64,000 nt of DNA from Toxotes chatareus (lineage: Eukaryota > Chordata > Actinopteri > Toxotidae): positions 62,001-126,000 of the forward strand of contig JAFBJY010001374.1 of NCBI GenBank assembly GCA_016801885.1. Direction: 5' to 3'. Under the pieces are notes generated by a model. The model saw only the letters and a program-made list of their open reading frames with translations. It did no database searches and had not been told where the DNA came from. Within the stretch, counting starts at the first letter, position 1, and each line of letters starts with the position of its first letter. Of the stretch, positions 11,960-22,952 are shown piece by piece. The position numbers were made by a program, and so were the translations under genes.

Positions 11960-12760
11960 AACTTATAAACAATGTAGTATAGATGCAGTATCTTCTCTAT
12001 AACCTGCTGGTTTCACTCCATCAGTCTCCAGAACTGAAACTGGCTGCAAAGACTGTACCTTGTCTGTCTGAACTCCCTCACACATGCATGATCGATATGC
12101 ACTCAGGTTGGTAGGTAAGATAATCAAAGATCTGTCATAAGTCCTTTACTTAGCATTGAGTGGGTCCTCTCATGGTGGTTTTGCTGTCTTTTCTGCCAAA
12201 GCCAGAGGAGGACGACCATCTTTGTTTTAAAGCTATCCTGCTGTTAAACTCCAACTTCTAGCACATCATCCCCTCATTGTTTTGCTGTGTATTTTCACAC
12301 CTCCCCCAAACACTGTCTCCTCCTGTTTTTTTCTTTCCCTATTCGTACTCTACACTTTATTTTACTACCCTTTGTTATTCATTTTCTTTAAATGCACTTG
12401 ATTTTTTCACTTTAAATGCACTGTGATTAGTTATTACTTTTTATTGACCATACTACATCTGCAATAACATTAAATTTATAATCACTGAATTTTGTTTTGA
12501 ATTTCTCCATTGGGATTAATAAAGTAACTCTTAATATAGTAACTCTTAATTCTTGTAATCTCAATTTACATTTACACTTTTTGCATTTATCCACCCTGCT
12601 ATAAATATGTGTATATATTGTGTTTTGTTTTGTTTTTTTTTTTGTTTTGTGTCTTGTTTGAAATGTTGCTTTTCCACTTTATGCTGCTCAGTGTGTGTTA
12701 AATTGCTGCTTGGGGTCAAATAAAGTTCTCTGGATCTGAATCAGAATGTGAAGGTAAAGT
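11960..12760 (+). repeat. LINE-like 3' tail fragment in intron 1
   Basis: ATTTCTCCATTGGGATTAAT followed by AAAGTAACTC (about 12505-12535), repeated once as a short variant, resembles the 3' tails of fish non-LTR retrotransposons (compare 43305-43345 here). A second AATAAAG-type tail (GTCAAATAAAGTTCTCTGG) ends near 12735. No reverse transcriptase remains. It sits between the first and second exons of the minus-strand unknown gene. Confidence 0.5.
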
Positions 12761-12830
12761 AATGTTTAACATGTATGCATGCAGTGAATGTAACTTATTT
12801 AGACAGAGTTTAGTGTTAAAATGTACTTAC

Positions 12831-12960
12831 TGTTTTTCTAATAGTAGTGAATGATGTCTACGTGAGGTGAAAGAATCTGGCAACAGGGAGAAGTGTTTCA
12901 TTCTTCAAGATGGCGCCCATGAATGGCGGCCTCGGTCACCTATAGTAGGGATGAGCTCCT
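12831..12960 (-). promoter_or_regulatory. Promoter/5' UTR exon of the unknown gene, YY1-like site
   Basis: On the minus strand, GGCCGCCATTCATGGGCGCC then ATCTTGAAG resembles a YY1-type initiator element. It is followed by about 100 nt that end at a good splice donor (AAAAACA|GTAAGTAC, 12831/12830). The next exon starts with the ATG-bearing acceptor at 11943. Plus-strand Helentron coding sequence begins about 200 bp to the right, so the region could act in both directions. The transcription start is inferred, not seen. Confidence 0.45.
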
Positions 12961-13136
12961 AAACAGTGGGAAGCTCACTTCGGACTCTTTTCCAACTTTT
13001 TATTCAGACCTGGCCAGTTTTCACTACTGGACTGGTATGCATTTCATGTTTCATGTATATTACATATTTGTATAATTTTATTTATTTTTATTTGTATATT
13101 TGAAAATATTTTATATAGACAAACACAACCAGCAGT

Positions 13137-14956
13137 TATGCTCACTTTTCACTCACAAAAGAGAAGTTCTGAGAGGTTTAGTATTCTGCAGTTGTTTCTG
13201 CCACACACAGTTGATATACGGTTAATCCATTTCAACTGTGAATCTCAGGAGGTCTATGAGTCACACCAGGTCAGGTTTAGGGATGGATCACTACATTCTG
13301 TTAAGTCTGTAGTTGATCTGAATAGGAGCATGTTTGAGAGGGAGACAGAGGATTTAGAAAACATTCAGAGTAGCATAGATTGTGATGGTGTTGGTGAAGA
13401 TTTGTGGTGTGAGCTCTGTCCAGAGCAGGAATTAGAGCATTTAGAGAGCATAGATGAGTTAAAGGAAAGAACACCATCTGTGTTTAGCTCTTGTTCGGTC
13501 TCTTAATGAGACACAGTTGTTTGTTTTCTACCAAATTAGACAGCGGTGTTTAGATAAGGTTAATGGTAAAATCCTGCACTGCTGCATGTTTATATTACTG
13601 GCAGTGCAGGTACTGGTAAAAGTCATTTGATAAGGGTGATTCAGTGTGAGTCAGTGAGATTGTTGTCAGTGACATGTATCCATCCTGACTCTGTGTGTGT
13701 GTTGCTGACTGCTCCTACAGGGATTCCTGCTTATAACTTGAAAGCAACAATCATTCACACCACCTTTAGTATAGGGAGGAATGTTAATCTGCCATTTGCT
13801 CCTTTGGGCGAAGAGAAGTTAAATTCTCTTCGTGCCAGTTATCGTGATCTACAGCTTGTGATTATAGATGAAATTTCTATGATAGATCACAGTTTGTTAG
13901 CATATATTCACGGGGAGGTTGCAGCGAATTAAACAAAGTGGTGACCTGTCAACCTTTGGAAATGTTAGTGTGGTTGATGATTTTTTCCAACTGCCTCCTG
14001 TTAAAGGGAAGCCACTGTATGTAGATGATGTTAGAAATACATTATGGACAAATGTATTTAAGGTGGTAGAATTAAAGGCAAAAAGATTGTGTTTTTGCGC
14101 AGCTGTTAAATCGGGTTAGAACGTGTTCAAAGGGAACAGTGATGCTGGACAGTGACGTGCAGTTGTTAAAGAGTTGTGAAACTGGTGAGGTCAGCTCTGC
14201 CTTACATATTTTTGCTACAAATCAAGAAGTAAATGAGCATAATAATCAACAGTTGTTGAAGTCCTGTCCAGAATATGTTGTTGTAGAGGCGAGAGACTTT
14301 GTTAATGACAAAAGAACTGAAGCTATTAGAAGGGCATCATGCCAAAGCTTCCAATACTTGTTTGTCAGAGGAATTGTCTTTAGGCAAGGGTGCACGTGTC
14401 ATGTTGTGTAAGAATGTATATGTTTTAGACGGTCTTGTTAATGGTGTTTGTGATATAATGACTCACATGGTTTTCTTAGAAAATAAGAGGTTTCCTCACA
14501 AAGTCTTTGTGAAGTTTGATGATGTTAATTTATTTTTTTAATTTAGGAAAGATTTTTGCAGCAGGACAAGCATATGTGGCTTTAAGCCGTGTTAGGAGTC
14601 TGTCAGAGTTAATTATTGAGAACTTTGAACAGAAGAAGATTTGTTGTAAAGAGCATTTTGGATGTCATTAATAACATGTGCCAGTTTCTTTTCCAAGGGG
14701 CTCATCAAGTCCACATATTTTTAGTGTTTTGTATGAACGGGCAAAGTTCAACTCAGCATGTTGCAGATGTGGTGATGTGTACACAGCATTTGCAGCCTAA
14801 CTGTATTACTGTAACAGAAACATGGCTTACTGCAGACTCCTTGCTAGATACAGTTACAGTTTCAACCACTGTCCATGAAGTGTGTCGTATACTAGCAAAT
14901 GCTGCTTTGCTAGAATTGCAAGCCCAACAACATGGTGGTGTTGGCACGTATTGTAA
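13137..14956 (+). pseudogene. Helentron/Helitron remnant: PIF1-like helicase plus endonuclease start
   Basis: Broken frames in order give the linker before the helicase (VRFRDGSLHSVKSVVDLN, then CELCPEQELE), a Walker A (GSAGTGKSH, 13600-13626), APTGIPAYNL, Walker B (VIIDEISMIDH, about 13859-13890), GDLSTFGNVSVVDDFFQLPP, and the late motif AGQAYVALSRVRSLSELII (about 14561-14625). Then comes an endonuclease start, PNCITVTETWLTADSLLD, and GGVGTYCK. PIF1 helicase followed by an AP-endonuclease-like domain is the order of fish Helentrons (family knowledge). The Rep (HUH) domain is absent, and at least five stops or frameshifts break the sequence. The endonuclease is cut at 14956 by the ISL2EU-type insertion and resumes at 18980. 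Confidence 0.75.
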
Positions 14957-15068
14957 AGACCCTTTTACAGCCCACGTGATCAAATAGTTGCGCGCGCATT
15001 TTGGCAACGGAAGCGGTGTTGTTCACCAGTCGCTCTGACAACGCAGCCAGTTGTTTCCCAGCATCAAA

Positions 15069-15810
15069 ATGTCTGGTTGTTGCGTTTACGGTTGCACTAA
15101 TCGATACTCCACAGGTGGGCTGAAGTTTTATAGGATTCCGACAGGATCACGGCCGTTTCAGAAGAACCGGCGGCGCCTGTGGCTGCAGGCGATTAAACGG
15201 GCTGATTGGAATGAGGAAATAATCAAAATGCTCGTGTCTGCAGCGCCCACTTTATATCAGGTAAGTTTATCTACCTACTCTTGTAGTAGTAGTCTGTCCA
15301 TCAATGCTACCTAAATTTGATCGCATGCAGTTAGAGTTTCATATGCTGGTGTTAAATTTCGCTAGTAAACAAACGCGTGTGTTTTGCGGATGAGGCGTCA
15401 TTGGACTCTTGTAATCCTGTTTTACATTAGTGATTGTCTTTACGATGTACCATATCAAATCGGCTAAAGTTTGATGAACACTGTCAGATATGAATGAAAA
15501 TAAAAATTTGGCTAGTAAACAAACGTGTGTACGTGTGTTTGTATGTGATTTGCAGGTGAGGCATCATTGGACTCCAGCAGTCCTGATTTTGTGCCTTCTG
15601 TGTTTGTGTACACAAAACAAAGTCAGAACCCAGGAGCAAAGATGGACAGGTAAGAATAATTAGAGTTTTCTCCCTCTGTTTGTTTTGCTCTCTTGCATAA
15701 GCTTTTGGTGCCTTTAGCTGATGTTTTTAGATAGATTGGTCTAACTGTACATTTCTGCTATTTTTACCGTAGGTACCATAGGAAAAGGAGAAGAGATGAC
15801 AGACCTAACA
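15069..15810 (+). pseudogene. THAP zinc-finger exons of ISL2EU transposase
   Basis: Exon 1 (15069-15260) starts MSGCCVYGCTNRYSTGGLKF, with the THAP C2CH start, and contains RRLWLQAIKRADWNEEI. Near 15227 one A appears to be missing from an A-run. With it, the frame would give the family's CSAHF motif and then splice (TATATCAG|GTAAGT) to exon 2 at 15556 (GEASLDSSSPDFVPSVFVY). Exon 3 begins at about 15773 (YHRKRRRDDRPN) and breaks off near 15800, where minus-strand YqaJ-type sequence starts. The THAP domain normally guides a DDE transposase to its ends. Here no DDE part follows on this strand. Confidence 0.7.
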
Positions 15811-16131
15811 TTCCTTTGACTTTGACTGTTGCCGTGTCACAAATTCCAATTTCTCACATTGATGAGGTTGAAGTGTACTTTTAAGTCTTTGAAACGTATC
15901 CTCACATTTCACCTGCATTTCCTGTGGTGAGAGTTCCCTGTGTGTTACATTAAATAAAGCAGTCAAGGGTTCAGGTAAGTCAAGATGCTCCTCTGAATCA
16001 GTGTCAGATGATGCAGTGTCTGTGTCACTATTTTCTAGGCTTGTCAGCACTGCAGCCCCTGGGTCCACAACCTGAAGTTCTCGGATGTCATCATCTGTCA
16101 ACACTGATAATACAGGAACAAAAGCACACAA
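15805..16131 (-). pseudogene. YqaJ-type protein fragment (linker before nuclease domain)
   Basis: The frame contains DPGAAVLTSLENSDTDTASS, an acidic Ser/Asp stretch, and ends LQPHQCEKLEFVTRQQSKSK. In ISL2EU second-gene proteins a phrase like CEKLE.VT..QS.S..W leads into the YqaJ nuclease fold (family memory). The nuclease domain itself is missing. The frame stops at 15805, where THAP exon sequence of the opposite strand abuts. Confidence 0.5.
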
Positions 16132-16804
16132 TTACTGTGCTGCATAATATTCACATTTTAAGAATACTGACTGAATTATTCTTAAATGAGTTAAACAGAG
16201 CTTTAAACCCAAGGATGTACAATAGATAAAAACACAAACCTGAAGACAAATGCAAACATATATACTGACAATATTTAAACTGTCTGTAGGCCTTTTATCT
16301 CTCTGCATCACCAAGTAACACCTTGGAAAGAAATCTCTGAGAAGCTCTGTGCACAAGCCCTGTGATGTACTTCTGTTTTACCTTAAACTCTTTACACTTA
16401 TCTCATGACTTTGTTGTCTCAGCTGAGGAAGACATGCTAATTCAAATAATTTACAGAGACAGTGACATGTTAAATGTTATCAAAGAAAAGGTAGACTGGT
16501 TCTATTTCCGTGTATACATGCAGAAATGTATGCAATGTACATGAATCCAGTCACCAGGAAGAATGTAATGAAATGTAATGTATGATGTAAATGTTTAATT
16601 TGAACGTAAATTGAAATTAACTATACATTTATGATGCAACACTGACTGTAGTGACTTGATTTTACCAAAACCTATAAGCCACCAAGTGGCTACTATGCCC
16701 GTACTGAATGACAAAGAGACTCAGCAGACATCCAGTGCATTTATTCACAATCTTCTGGTTCATTACCCATTGCTTATCTATACAGTAGAATTGTATCAAA
16801 AAGT

Positions 16805-16925
16805 GTATTGTTGATGAAGGTTCTCAGTCATCCAGGTCATATTCATTTAGAAGGTTGAAGCAAGGCAACTCTTGAAGACGTTTCACTGCTCATCCAAGCA
16901 GCTTCATCAGTTCTGTTATTCTCAT
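16805..16925 (-). repeat. Dispersed repeat inserted in the DDE fragment
   Basis: The phrase GAAGACGTTTCACTGCTCAT then CCAAGCAGCTTCATCAGTTC is one I recognise from many fish genomes as part of a dispersed element. It begins immediately after RFKENKL of the DDE fragment and replaces its C-terminus. Element class not assigned. Confidence 0.5.
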
Positions 16926-16926
16926 T

Positions 16927-17500
16927 CAGTTTATTTTCTTTGAATCTTCGGATTATCCTCTTCTCAACATGCACTCTTAAACGAGCAATGGACTGCATCT
17001 TCAGAACATCCACCTCTGACATTTCTGTCCTCTTGGAGAGAAAGGCAGGACGATGAACAGTCCCAGGTACAAGGTCATCCACCAAGAAGCCCTTGTCAAC
17101 CACGATGGCCGTGTCTGGTGCTAAGAGTGATGTATTCCCACCATGGCTTTGAAGGTGCAGTGGGACTTGCAGAGGGAAAAGACCTCACTCTGAAGGAGCA
17201 GAGATGAAGGAGTCTGACAGCGTAGCTCTGTGCAGTCAAGGACCACATGTGTGTCACTGTAGCTGCCATGAAAGTCCTCTGGAAGACTGGCCTTCACAGC
17301 TGCAGGAGACATCCTGGTACATACCGAGCCCAGTATGCTGTAGAGAAAGTTGGCCCAGGTCACAATAATTTTGCTGTTGCTCGACGGATGTTGAATCTAT
17401 GGCCCAGCTTCCTCTGAGTACAGCCAGTAGACAGAGGAAGAGGAAAAGTTCATCTATTGGCAACAGTTTCTGTGGGGAAATGTTAAAGTAAAGCATTTGT
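16927..17500 (-). pseudogene. DDE_4-like (Harbinger/ISL2EU) transposase fragment
   Basis: Pieces in order on the minus strand are KLLPIDELFLFL, WANFLYSILGSV, DTHVVLDCTELRCQTPSSL (first acidic motif), SEVFSLCKSHCTFKAMVG, then after a gap VVDKGFLVDDLVP and RPAFLSKR, and finally IARLRVHVEKRI. These match the order of DDE_Tnp_4 transposases. The block between KAMVGIHHS and the DKGF motif is lost, and the C-terminus is replaced by a dispersed repeat. It lies on the opposite strand from the THAP exons that normally precede it in one protein. Confidence 0.7.
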
Positions 17501-17930
17501 GCATGAGCCTGCTACTTACAGTTGTTGTGCTCATCATTGTCTTAGCTCTAGTGCTTTTGACCATAACCATTTTCACTGTAGCAGAACTGATCAAGTCCCA
17601 AAATACCATCAGATGCTCATATGAGAAGAATCTATAATACGATATGATACAGTATTGTAGTTGAAGTAGCTTCTCATATCGCTCCTGGTCAACACACACT
17701 GTGGGACTTGCTCCACAGTCGTGGTCGCAACTTGTATAAATCTCTGACATAATATTTTGTTTTCTTACGGTTACAGCTGTCATTTGTTCACTTTGAGTAA
17801 TATTTACCGCCGATGTGGCAGGAAGTAAACCGGAAACTAATCTCACGAGTCACTGGGTAAAATGGAAGTACATCACAGGGCTATTAAATACTATATGGCA
17901 ATAGAAAGCTTATCTAGGCTCTGTCAACTA

Positions 17931-18127
17931 TTACATGCCTCTGGGTGTGATACTATTCTTCCTGGCAGATGCTGAAGCTGTTGGAAGCTGCCTGCCTAGC
18001 CTCTTTGGTTTGTGGAAGCTGATTTCCTTCAGTGGAGCTGGTCTGACTTCTTTCCTGCTCATGTCTTTCCACATGCACATGCCAGAGGTAACTGCTGCAC
18101 TCTCACTCCTCCCCATCCTACCATAGA
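17931..18127 (-). pseudogene. SWIM/YqaJ-associated protein, second segment
   Basis: The minus frame MGRSESAAVTSGMCMWKDM then RKEVRPAPLKEISFHKPK matches the part that follows the SWIM motif in fish ISL2EU second proteins (family memory). It is 3' of the SWIM exon on the same strand, and the next expected segment lies at 16131-15805. Confidence 0.5.
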
Positions 18128-18474
18128 GCTCAACTTTGAATAAGATTGAAGCTGCATGACTGCAGCATGACCCAAGCCTGAAAATTCACAAGAACATACA
18201 TACTGGTTGATTTTGAATTGTTTGAATTGAACTGTTGAATTTTGAACCTGTTGCCACTGTGTATTTCTATAAAATATTGTTTCAAACCCTGGTTATGAGA
18301 ATGTCTCAGAGGCAAGGCATACGACCTTTTGATATGGAAAGGAGAGTATAGCCTAGCTTAAATCTGAAAGGACAGTAACACAGAAGCATAATTTGCCTTT
18401 GCATGTCAGCTACGTATAGAGCTCTGAAGTATGTTAGCTACAAGCCCACAACACCAAAATAAGCTACTACTTAC

Positions 18475-18912
18475 CCCGCCATACAGGTGCAGTTCGCTGT
18501 AAGGACGTAGTTTTGTTGTTGGTTGATTATAACCCAAGCCTCATACATGGTTGTCTTGTGTCCTTGTCTTTGACTAGGTAGAACCTCGGATTTCAACACA
18601 CAAAACTCCGAGTCTATTTCATGATATTTGACGTTCTGTACATGACCACAGAGTACGTATTCATAAGCATCCAGTGACTTGTAAGCTCGTAATTTCTCTC
18701 TGGTGTACACGCTCGGTTTCTCAACCAAATACGTATAAATGTCTGGCCACTGTATATTCGGCCACTTACTAACATCTTCTACCCACTCCACTATTGCACA
18801 CGGATCTGCTAGCCGGATACCATTTGACAAAGTCAGCTTGTTAAAGTAACATTCGCGATCTTTGATGGATAATCCACTCGCGTAGGTTGACAAACTACTG
18901 ATTCCTGCCATA
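18475..18912 (-). pseudogene. SWIM-type exon of the ISL2EU second gene
   Basis: The frame starts MAGISSLSTYASGLSIKDRE at 18912, close to the right inverted repeat. It continues WPDIYTYLVEKPSVYTREKL, DAYEYVLCGHVQNV and LPSQRQGHKTTMYEAWVI, and ends ANCTCMAG at a splice donor (GGCGG|GTAAGTAG, 18475/18474). CTCMAG is the first half of a SWIM zinc-binding motif. In complete proteins it is followed by the CSH half and a YqaJ nuclease. This exon is open and well preserved (about 146 codons), and only the downstream parts are broken. Confidence 0.7.
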
Positions 18913-18979
18913 CTTCCGTTGCCAACATGCGCGCGCATACGTTTTATGTCATCATTGTGTACAAACAGTAAAAGGGTCT

Positions 18980-19086
18980 AAAGGGAATGTGGTAGGTGAT
19001 ATTATACACATTACACAGGTCAACATAGTGTGCACAGTGTGTAGAATCTTTATGTACAACATAGTGTTAGTGATTGTTTATGTATG
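18980..19086 (+). pseudogene. Helentron endonuclease, continuation after the insertion
   Basis: The plus frame reads GNVVGDIIHITQVNIVCT and then FMYNIVLVIVY, the next part of the AP-endonuclease-like domain that was interrupted at GGVGTYCK (14956). Counting the AA shared by both flanks once keeps the frame open across the joint. Confidence 0.6.
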
Positions 19087-19097
19087 TATGTATGTAT

Positions 19098-19449
19098 CCA
19101 AGGTTTTCAGTAGGTCAATACATGTTAGTAGTTCATGTCAGTGTGTGTGTGTGTTCGTCCTTTGATGCCTTTGATGTATCAACATTCTACAGCCTGATGT
19201 CACAGGCTGCAGTAAGTGGACACACAGCCAGAGACAAGTTGAGAAGTCAAACAGGAGCAGAAACAGTTGGACTGGACAGGACTTGCTCATGATTTAGGAA
19301 GAAAGAAGCACTCAGATATTTCTGCACAATTATTGACAAGGAAGGGAGGAGCTACTGCTGTTACAAGGACAAGAGGAAACTACAGGAAAGTCCAGATCAC
19401 CTCCAAGGTTTTCAGTAAGTCAGTACATGTTAGTAGTTCATGTCAGTGT
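19098..19449 (+). repeat. Unclassified dispersed repeat, copy B, with flanking direct repeats
   Basis: The body 19156-19430 matches copy A. The 43-bp end (CCAAGGTTTTCAGTARGTCA then ATACATGTTAGTAGTTCATG) occurs both before the GT run (19098-19141) and after the body (19404-19449). So unit end, GT run, body and unit end alternate as in a tandem array reduced to one and a bit units. Confidence 0.75.
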
Positions 19450-19570
19450 TAAGTTCATTTTGTGAAATGTTTTGTTCAGGTGATGTGTTTGTTAACTCGA
19501 TGTGATATTTAAAGAAACACCTACAGGTCAGTTGATTTCCTTTATAGAAACATTGCTTCTCAGTGTAATC

Positions 19571-19955
19571 TGTCACGATGGAGCAAGGACTTGGACCCAG
19601 ATGCACAGCTCCACAGTCAAAAATAATAATTTGACTTTAACAAAATAGTAAACATGGAGACAACAAGACACAAGAGACAACACGAACTGGCACAGAACAA
19701 AGGGAGACGCAGACAATATATAGACACAAGGTAATGGGAAACAGGTGTCACCAATTAGGGCCGGGCAGACAATCACAAATGGTGGGAAACAAGACAAAGG
19801 AAATAGAACAAGACAAGATACACAAGGGCTATGATTTCAAAATAAAATAGGAACTATTAACAAAACTTAAACTAGAGTCTGAAAAAGTCTAAACAAGAGT
19901 TCATAACAAAACAAAAGGGTTCAGAAAACAGCCCCCTTAGGGGCTAGTCATGACA
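19571..19955. mobile_element. MITE with TGTCA ends and TAATC target duplication
   Basis: Starts TGTCACGATGGAGCAAGGAC and ends GGGCTAGTCATGACA, so the ends are inverted repeats (TGTCACGA / TGTCATGA). The sequence TAATC directly flanks both sides, a 5-bp target duplication. The 385-bp interior is non-coding. This type (GACTTGGACCCAGATGCA near the start, GCCCCCTTAGGGGC near the end) is common in fish. Superfamily not assigned. Confidence 0.8.
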
Positions 19956-21890
19956 TAATCAAGGCATCATTCAGAGAAGTGACTCTAAAGTTGATTCAGA
20001 GAGGATTTTCCTCATTCCTTAGCTCTTCAGCAGACTCAAACATTACTGTGGTGTATGTGACAACATGGTAAAGTCAGGCAGGGATAACTGAACTGGATGT
20101 TGTGTCACACTCTAACCTCCACTCCTGTGTCTACTACAGTGGTGCTAGATTAACAAAGTCATTAGGATTCATCCTGCTGGGAAGGAAAATGTCTTCACCA
20201 AATTCTGTGACAATACATTGAGTAGATGTGAAGATATTTGACTGGACAAACAAACATTTGACCTACTAATGGCAGAGAAAACAGCAGAGTCATCAGGATT
20301 GATCCTCTAGAGACTATGAAAGAACAAAATCCATCAGTTTAGCTATTTCATTCTGACTGACAGAGCAAGCAACACTGCCAACCCTCCAGCCTCACTGCCA
20401 GTGTCAATACCAACCACAGAAGAATAGATATCACACCTATACCACTATGAGCACAGCTGCACCCACACACACCTGAGGAACAATGAGCCACAGTAAGGAC
20501 CAAAGGGAAGTGGCTGCCACATGTATTCACTGTATATGAGCAGGGGCTGATTCATAGCACTGTCTCCTCTTAGCTGCAGAAATCAGACTGGTCCTACATC
20601 CAGTCCTCCATGGAAAACCATCTCTCTCTGCTCCACAATGCTCATAGCATCTTTGTTACTCCAAAACATGGCTGGAATTACAGCAGTGTGTGTTCCACCA
20701 GAGGATGCAAACACAACATTATCTTACCACCAACCTTTGAAGATTCAATGGATTGTTTCATACTGTGTATTTGTAATTTAGCCAGTAAAATGACAGCATT
20801 AGAGTCACACTTAGTTACATTTTTATGCAAAAAACTTTAATAAAAAATAGAATAAAAACCACAGAGACAGGAAGAAATCAAGATAACTGCGCTGAGTCAT
20901 TGCTGAGACAGTAACACATCTTTTAATTGCTGCTGATGGTTGAAGGCTGGAGATTAAATTTCTTTTGTTGATGCTGGAGAGTCAGTCTGAATCCAAACCT
21001 TCTGACACAACAGATCAGACTGCAGACAGATCATTACAGGACGCTGTAAAGGACAAACCAAACCACCTGGAACACTTTAGTATGAGTATTTAGTAAATAG
21101 GATAGGCCTGTTGTGGGTGTCAGGGACCAGGAGAGAGGGATGTAATACAACAATCTAATAATAATACACCTCAGCCACCTGGGGGGGTGGGGGGGGGGAG
21201 AGCTGCAGCCTCACCACCTCTACTTTTGGCCTCTGCTCAGGCTGAGGAGCAGCTGTGTCTGACGTGCATCAACAAACAGTGAAAACTTTCCTCAGTGCTC
21301 CTGAAGGTTTTTCACATTCTGCAGTGAACACACAGACTGTTAATGTATCTCATTTTCTTCTTTTACTTGAAAAGTCATTTTGGGAGGTGTAGGGGTGTAA
21401 TGGGGGCACACAATGCTCCAATGCCCCCACTTGGCGACAGGCTCTGTCCAAATGACTTTATAACCTCTTCAACCACAATGTTTGGATTCACAGATGAATT
21501 CAACTGCTTCACAGTCTTTAGTGTTGACTGAACAGGAGTCTTCTGCCTTCCAGTGGTCACTGTCAGTAACTACAACTCTGCACACAGCACTGACAATGAT
21601 ACTGATGTTTACACTGACATTATTCCACATTTACTGACTTATTTTAGCTCTAATGTTCATCAGTCTGATAATGACTCTCTGTATGTGAACACACATATTA
21701 TTACACTGCTATAAATACTGATGTCTGACTGATGGACAAATAATCAGAGAGTTTACTGCCCTCCAGTGGTCACACTGACAAGTGTCCAACAGGACTCACA
21801 CTGATTATTAGGATCAATATGTACCAATCAGTATTGATGACATCAGCAGGAAGATGAGGACTGGTCATAATTTGAATAATGTTCCATGTA
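19956..21890. other. Non-coding stretch, no gene recognised
   Basis: Only chance-length open frames (for example 20610-20840). A G-rich run at 21181-21199 could form a quadruplex. CTCCAGTGGTCAC occurs near 21549 and 21762. Nothing else seen. Confidence 0.5.
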
Positions 21891-21904
21891 TTATTCCATC
21901 CATG

Positions 21905-22324
21905 TTTTTGGTACAAGCAGATACACTGTAAAAAATGTGACAGCTAAAAGGATGACTGTAAAATGATAAATAGGAGATGCACTGTAAAATATTCTAACAT
22001 TGATTATCAGGAGATACGCTGTAAAAGAACTTAATGGAGGCTGTGCACTGTGTAAAATGGCAACAAAGGTGACACAGGATATATCCAATAAACAATGATG
22101 GTCATAGATGTGATCTGGACTAACTTACAACCAGGAGAAATAAAAAATAAAAAGCAGCAGATGTAAAGTGGAAGTTAGGCTGCACTACACAACAACCAGG
22201 GTGATAACGTGTAAAACATCCCAAGGGAAAGGACTGTCAGAAATATGTGATGCAGTGTGAAAATGACAATGACGAATGACAACATCAGCAGTAAAAGTAC
22301 ACAAGTATTATCAGCAGCCAGAGG
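21905..22324 (+). repeat. Unclassified dispersed repeat rich in 'ctgtaaaa' words, copy 1
   Basis: Recurring CTGTAAAA words and phrases such as GGAGGCTGTGCACTGTGTAA, CACAGGATATATCCAATAAA and AAAGGACTGTCAGAAATATG. The same text returns at 44583-45340 and 52215-52975 with an extra insertion. Here its right part is cut at GAGGATTCA by the 'caattcaatt' element. Confidence 0.75.
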
Positions 22325-22718
22325 ATTCAATTCAGTTCAATTCAATTTTATTTATATAGCATCTTCCACAATCAAACTTGTCTCAAAGCGCTTTACAGAG
22401 ACCCAGAGCCTGACCCCAGAGCAAGCACTTAAGGAGACAGTGGCAAGGAAAAACTCTTTTAACAGGAAGAAACCTTGAGCAGAACCTGGCTCATATGGGG
22501 GACCCTCCTGCTGATGGCCGGGCTGGGTGAAAGGAGGAAAAGGAGGAAGATAGGACAGCTAGGAATGGAGGAGAGGAGGAGAAGGATATGCAGCATATAA
22601 AACACGATACAAACAGGGTTGGCAATGGACAGTCTTAGAGGGCCAGCATTTAGATTACAGTTAGTGAACAGTTAGTGGATACTGTGTGCTCAGCAGTTAT
22701 GATAGGAAACAGAGCACA
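22325..22718 (+). repeat. 'caattcaatt' dispersed element, copy 2, left part
   Basis: Closely matches copy 1 (9093 on) up to AGAGCACA, where the CACTA element begins. The remainder starts at 29929. Confidence 0.85.
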
Positions 22719-22870
22719 CACAGCAAATTCACCAGAGTTAAAATTCTGGTGTTAGGCTGTTTCAGAGTAAAGTGTTTAGGTACCGGTGTTGATTCTGGCA
22801 GAATCAACTCTCCACTGGTGAGAAAATATATGGTGTTGGTGTAAAATCTATGAGTTGAGGACATTTAACA
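22719..22870. repeat. Left terminal and subterminal region of the CACTA element
   Basis: The 11-bp terminal repeat is followed by a small palindrome CACCAGA...TCTGGTG (22731-22752) and several TGGTGTT/GGTGTT words. Both the palindrome and GAGTTAAAA have counterparts near the right end (TTTTAACTC, 29884-29892). Confidence 0.65.
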
Positions 22871-22952
22871 TCGATGAGTGACACTTTGAACATCCGGGCA
22901 CTTGACCTGCAGCTCGTTAAGGAATTTGACAACGGCCATTTTCTTCACTCGC

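Larger units (their letters stand above)
14957..18979. mobile_element. ISL2EU-type DNA transposon, rearranged
   Basis: Ends are inverted repeats: left AGACCCTTTTACAG (14957), right the reverse complement of AGACCCTTTTACTG (ending 18979). An inner pair GCGCGCAT(T/G)TTGGCAACGGAAG lies near 14993-15014 and 18921-18942. Flanks TGTAA| and |AAAGGG rejoin into an open Helentron frame if AA is a 2-bp target duplication. Cargo is a THAP exon (+), a DDE_4-like transposase (-) and a SWIM-type/YqaJ-associated protein (-). THAP/DDE_4 transposase plus a YqaJ-type second protein is the known content of ISL2EU elements. That the DDE part runs opposite to THAP is not expected and points to an internal rearrangement. 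Confidence 0.7.

Noticed and set aside
21181..21199. G-rich run as regulatory quadruplex
   Set aside because: No gene or promoter nearby. Probably simple sequence.
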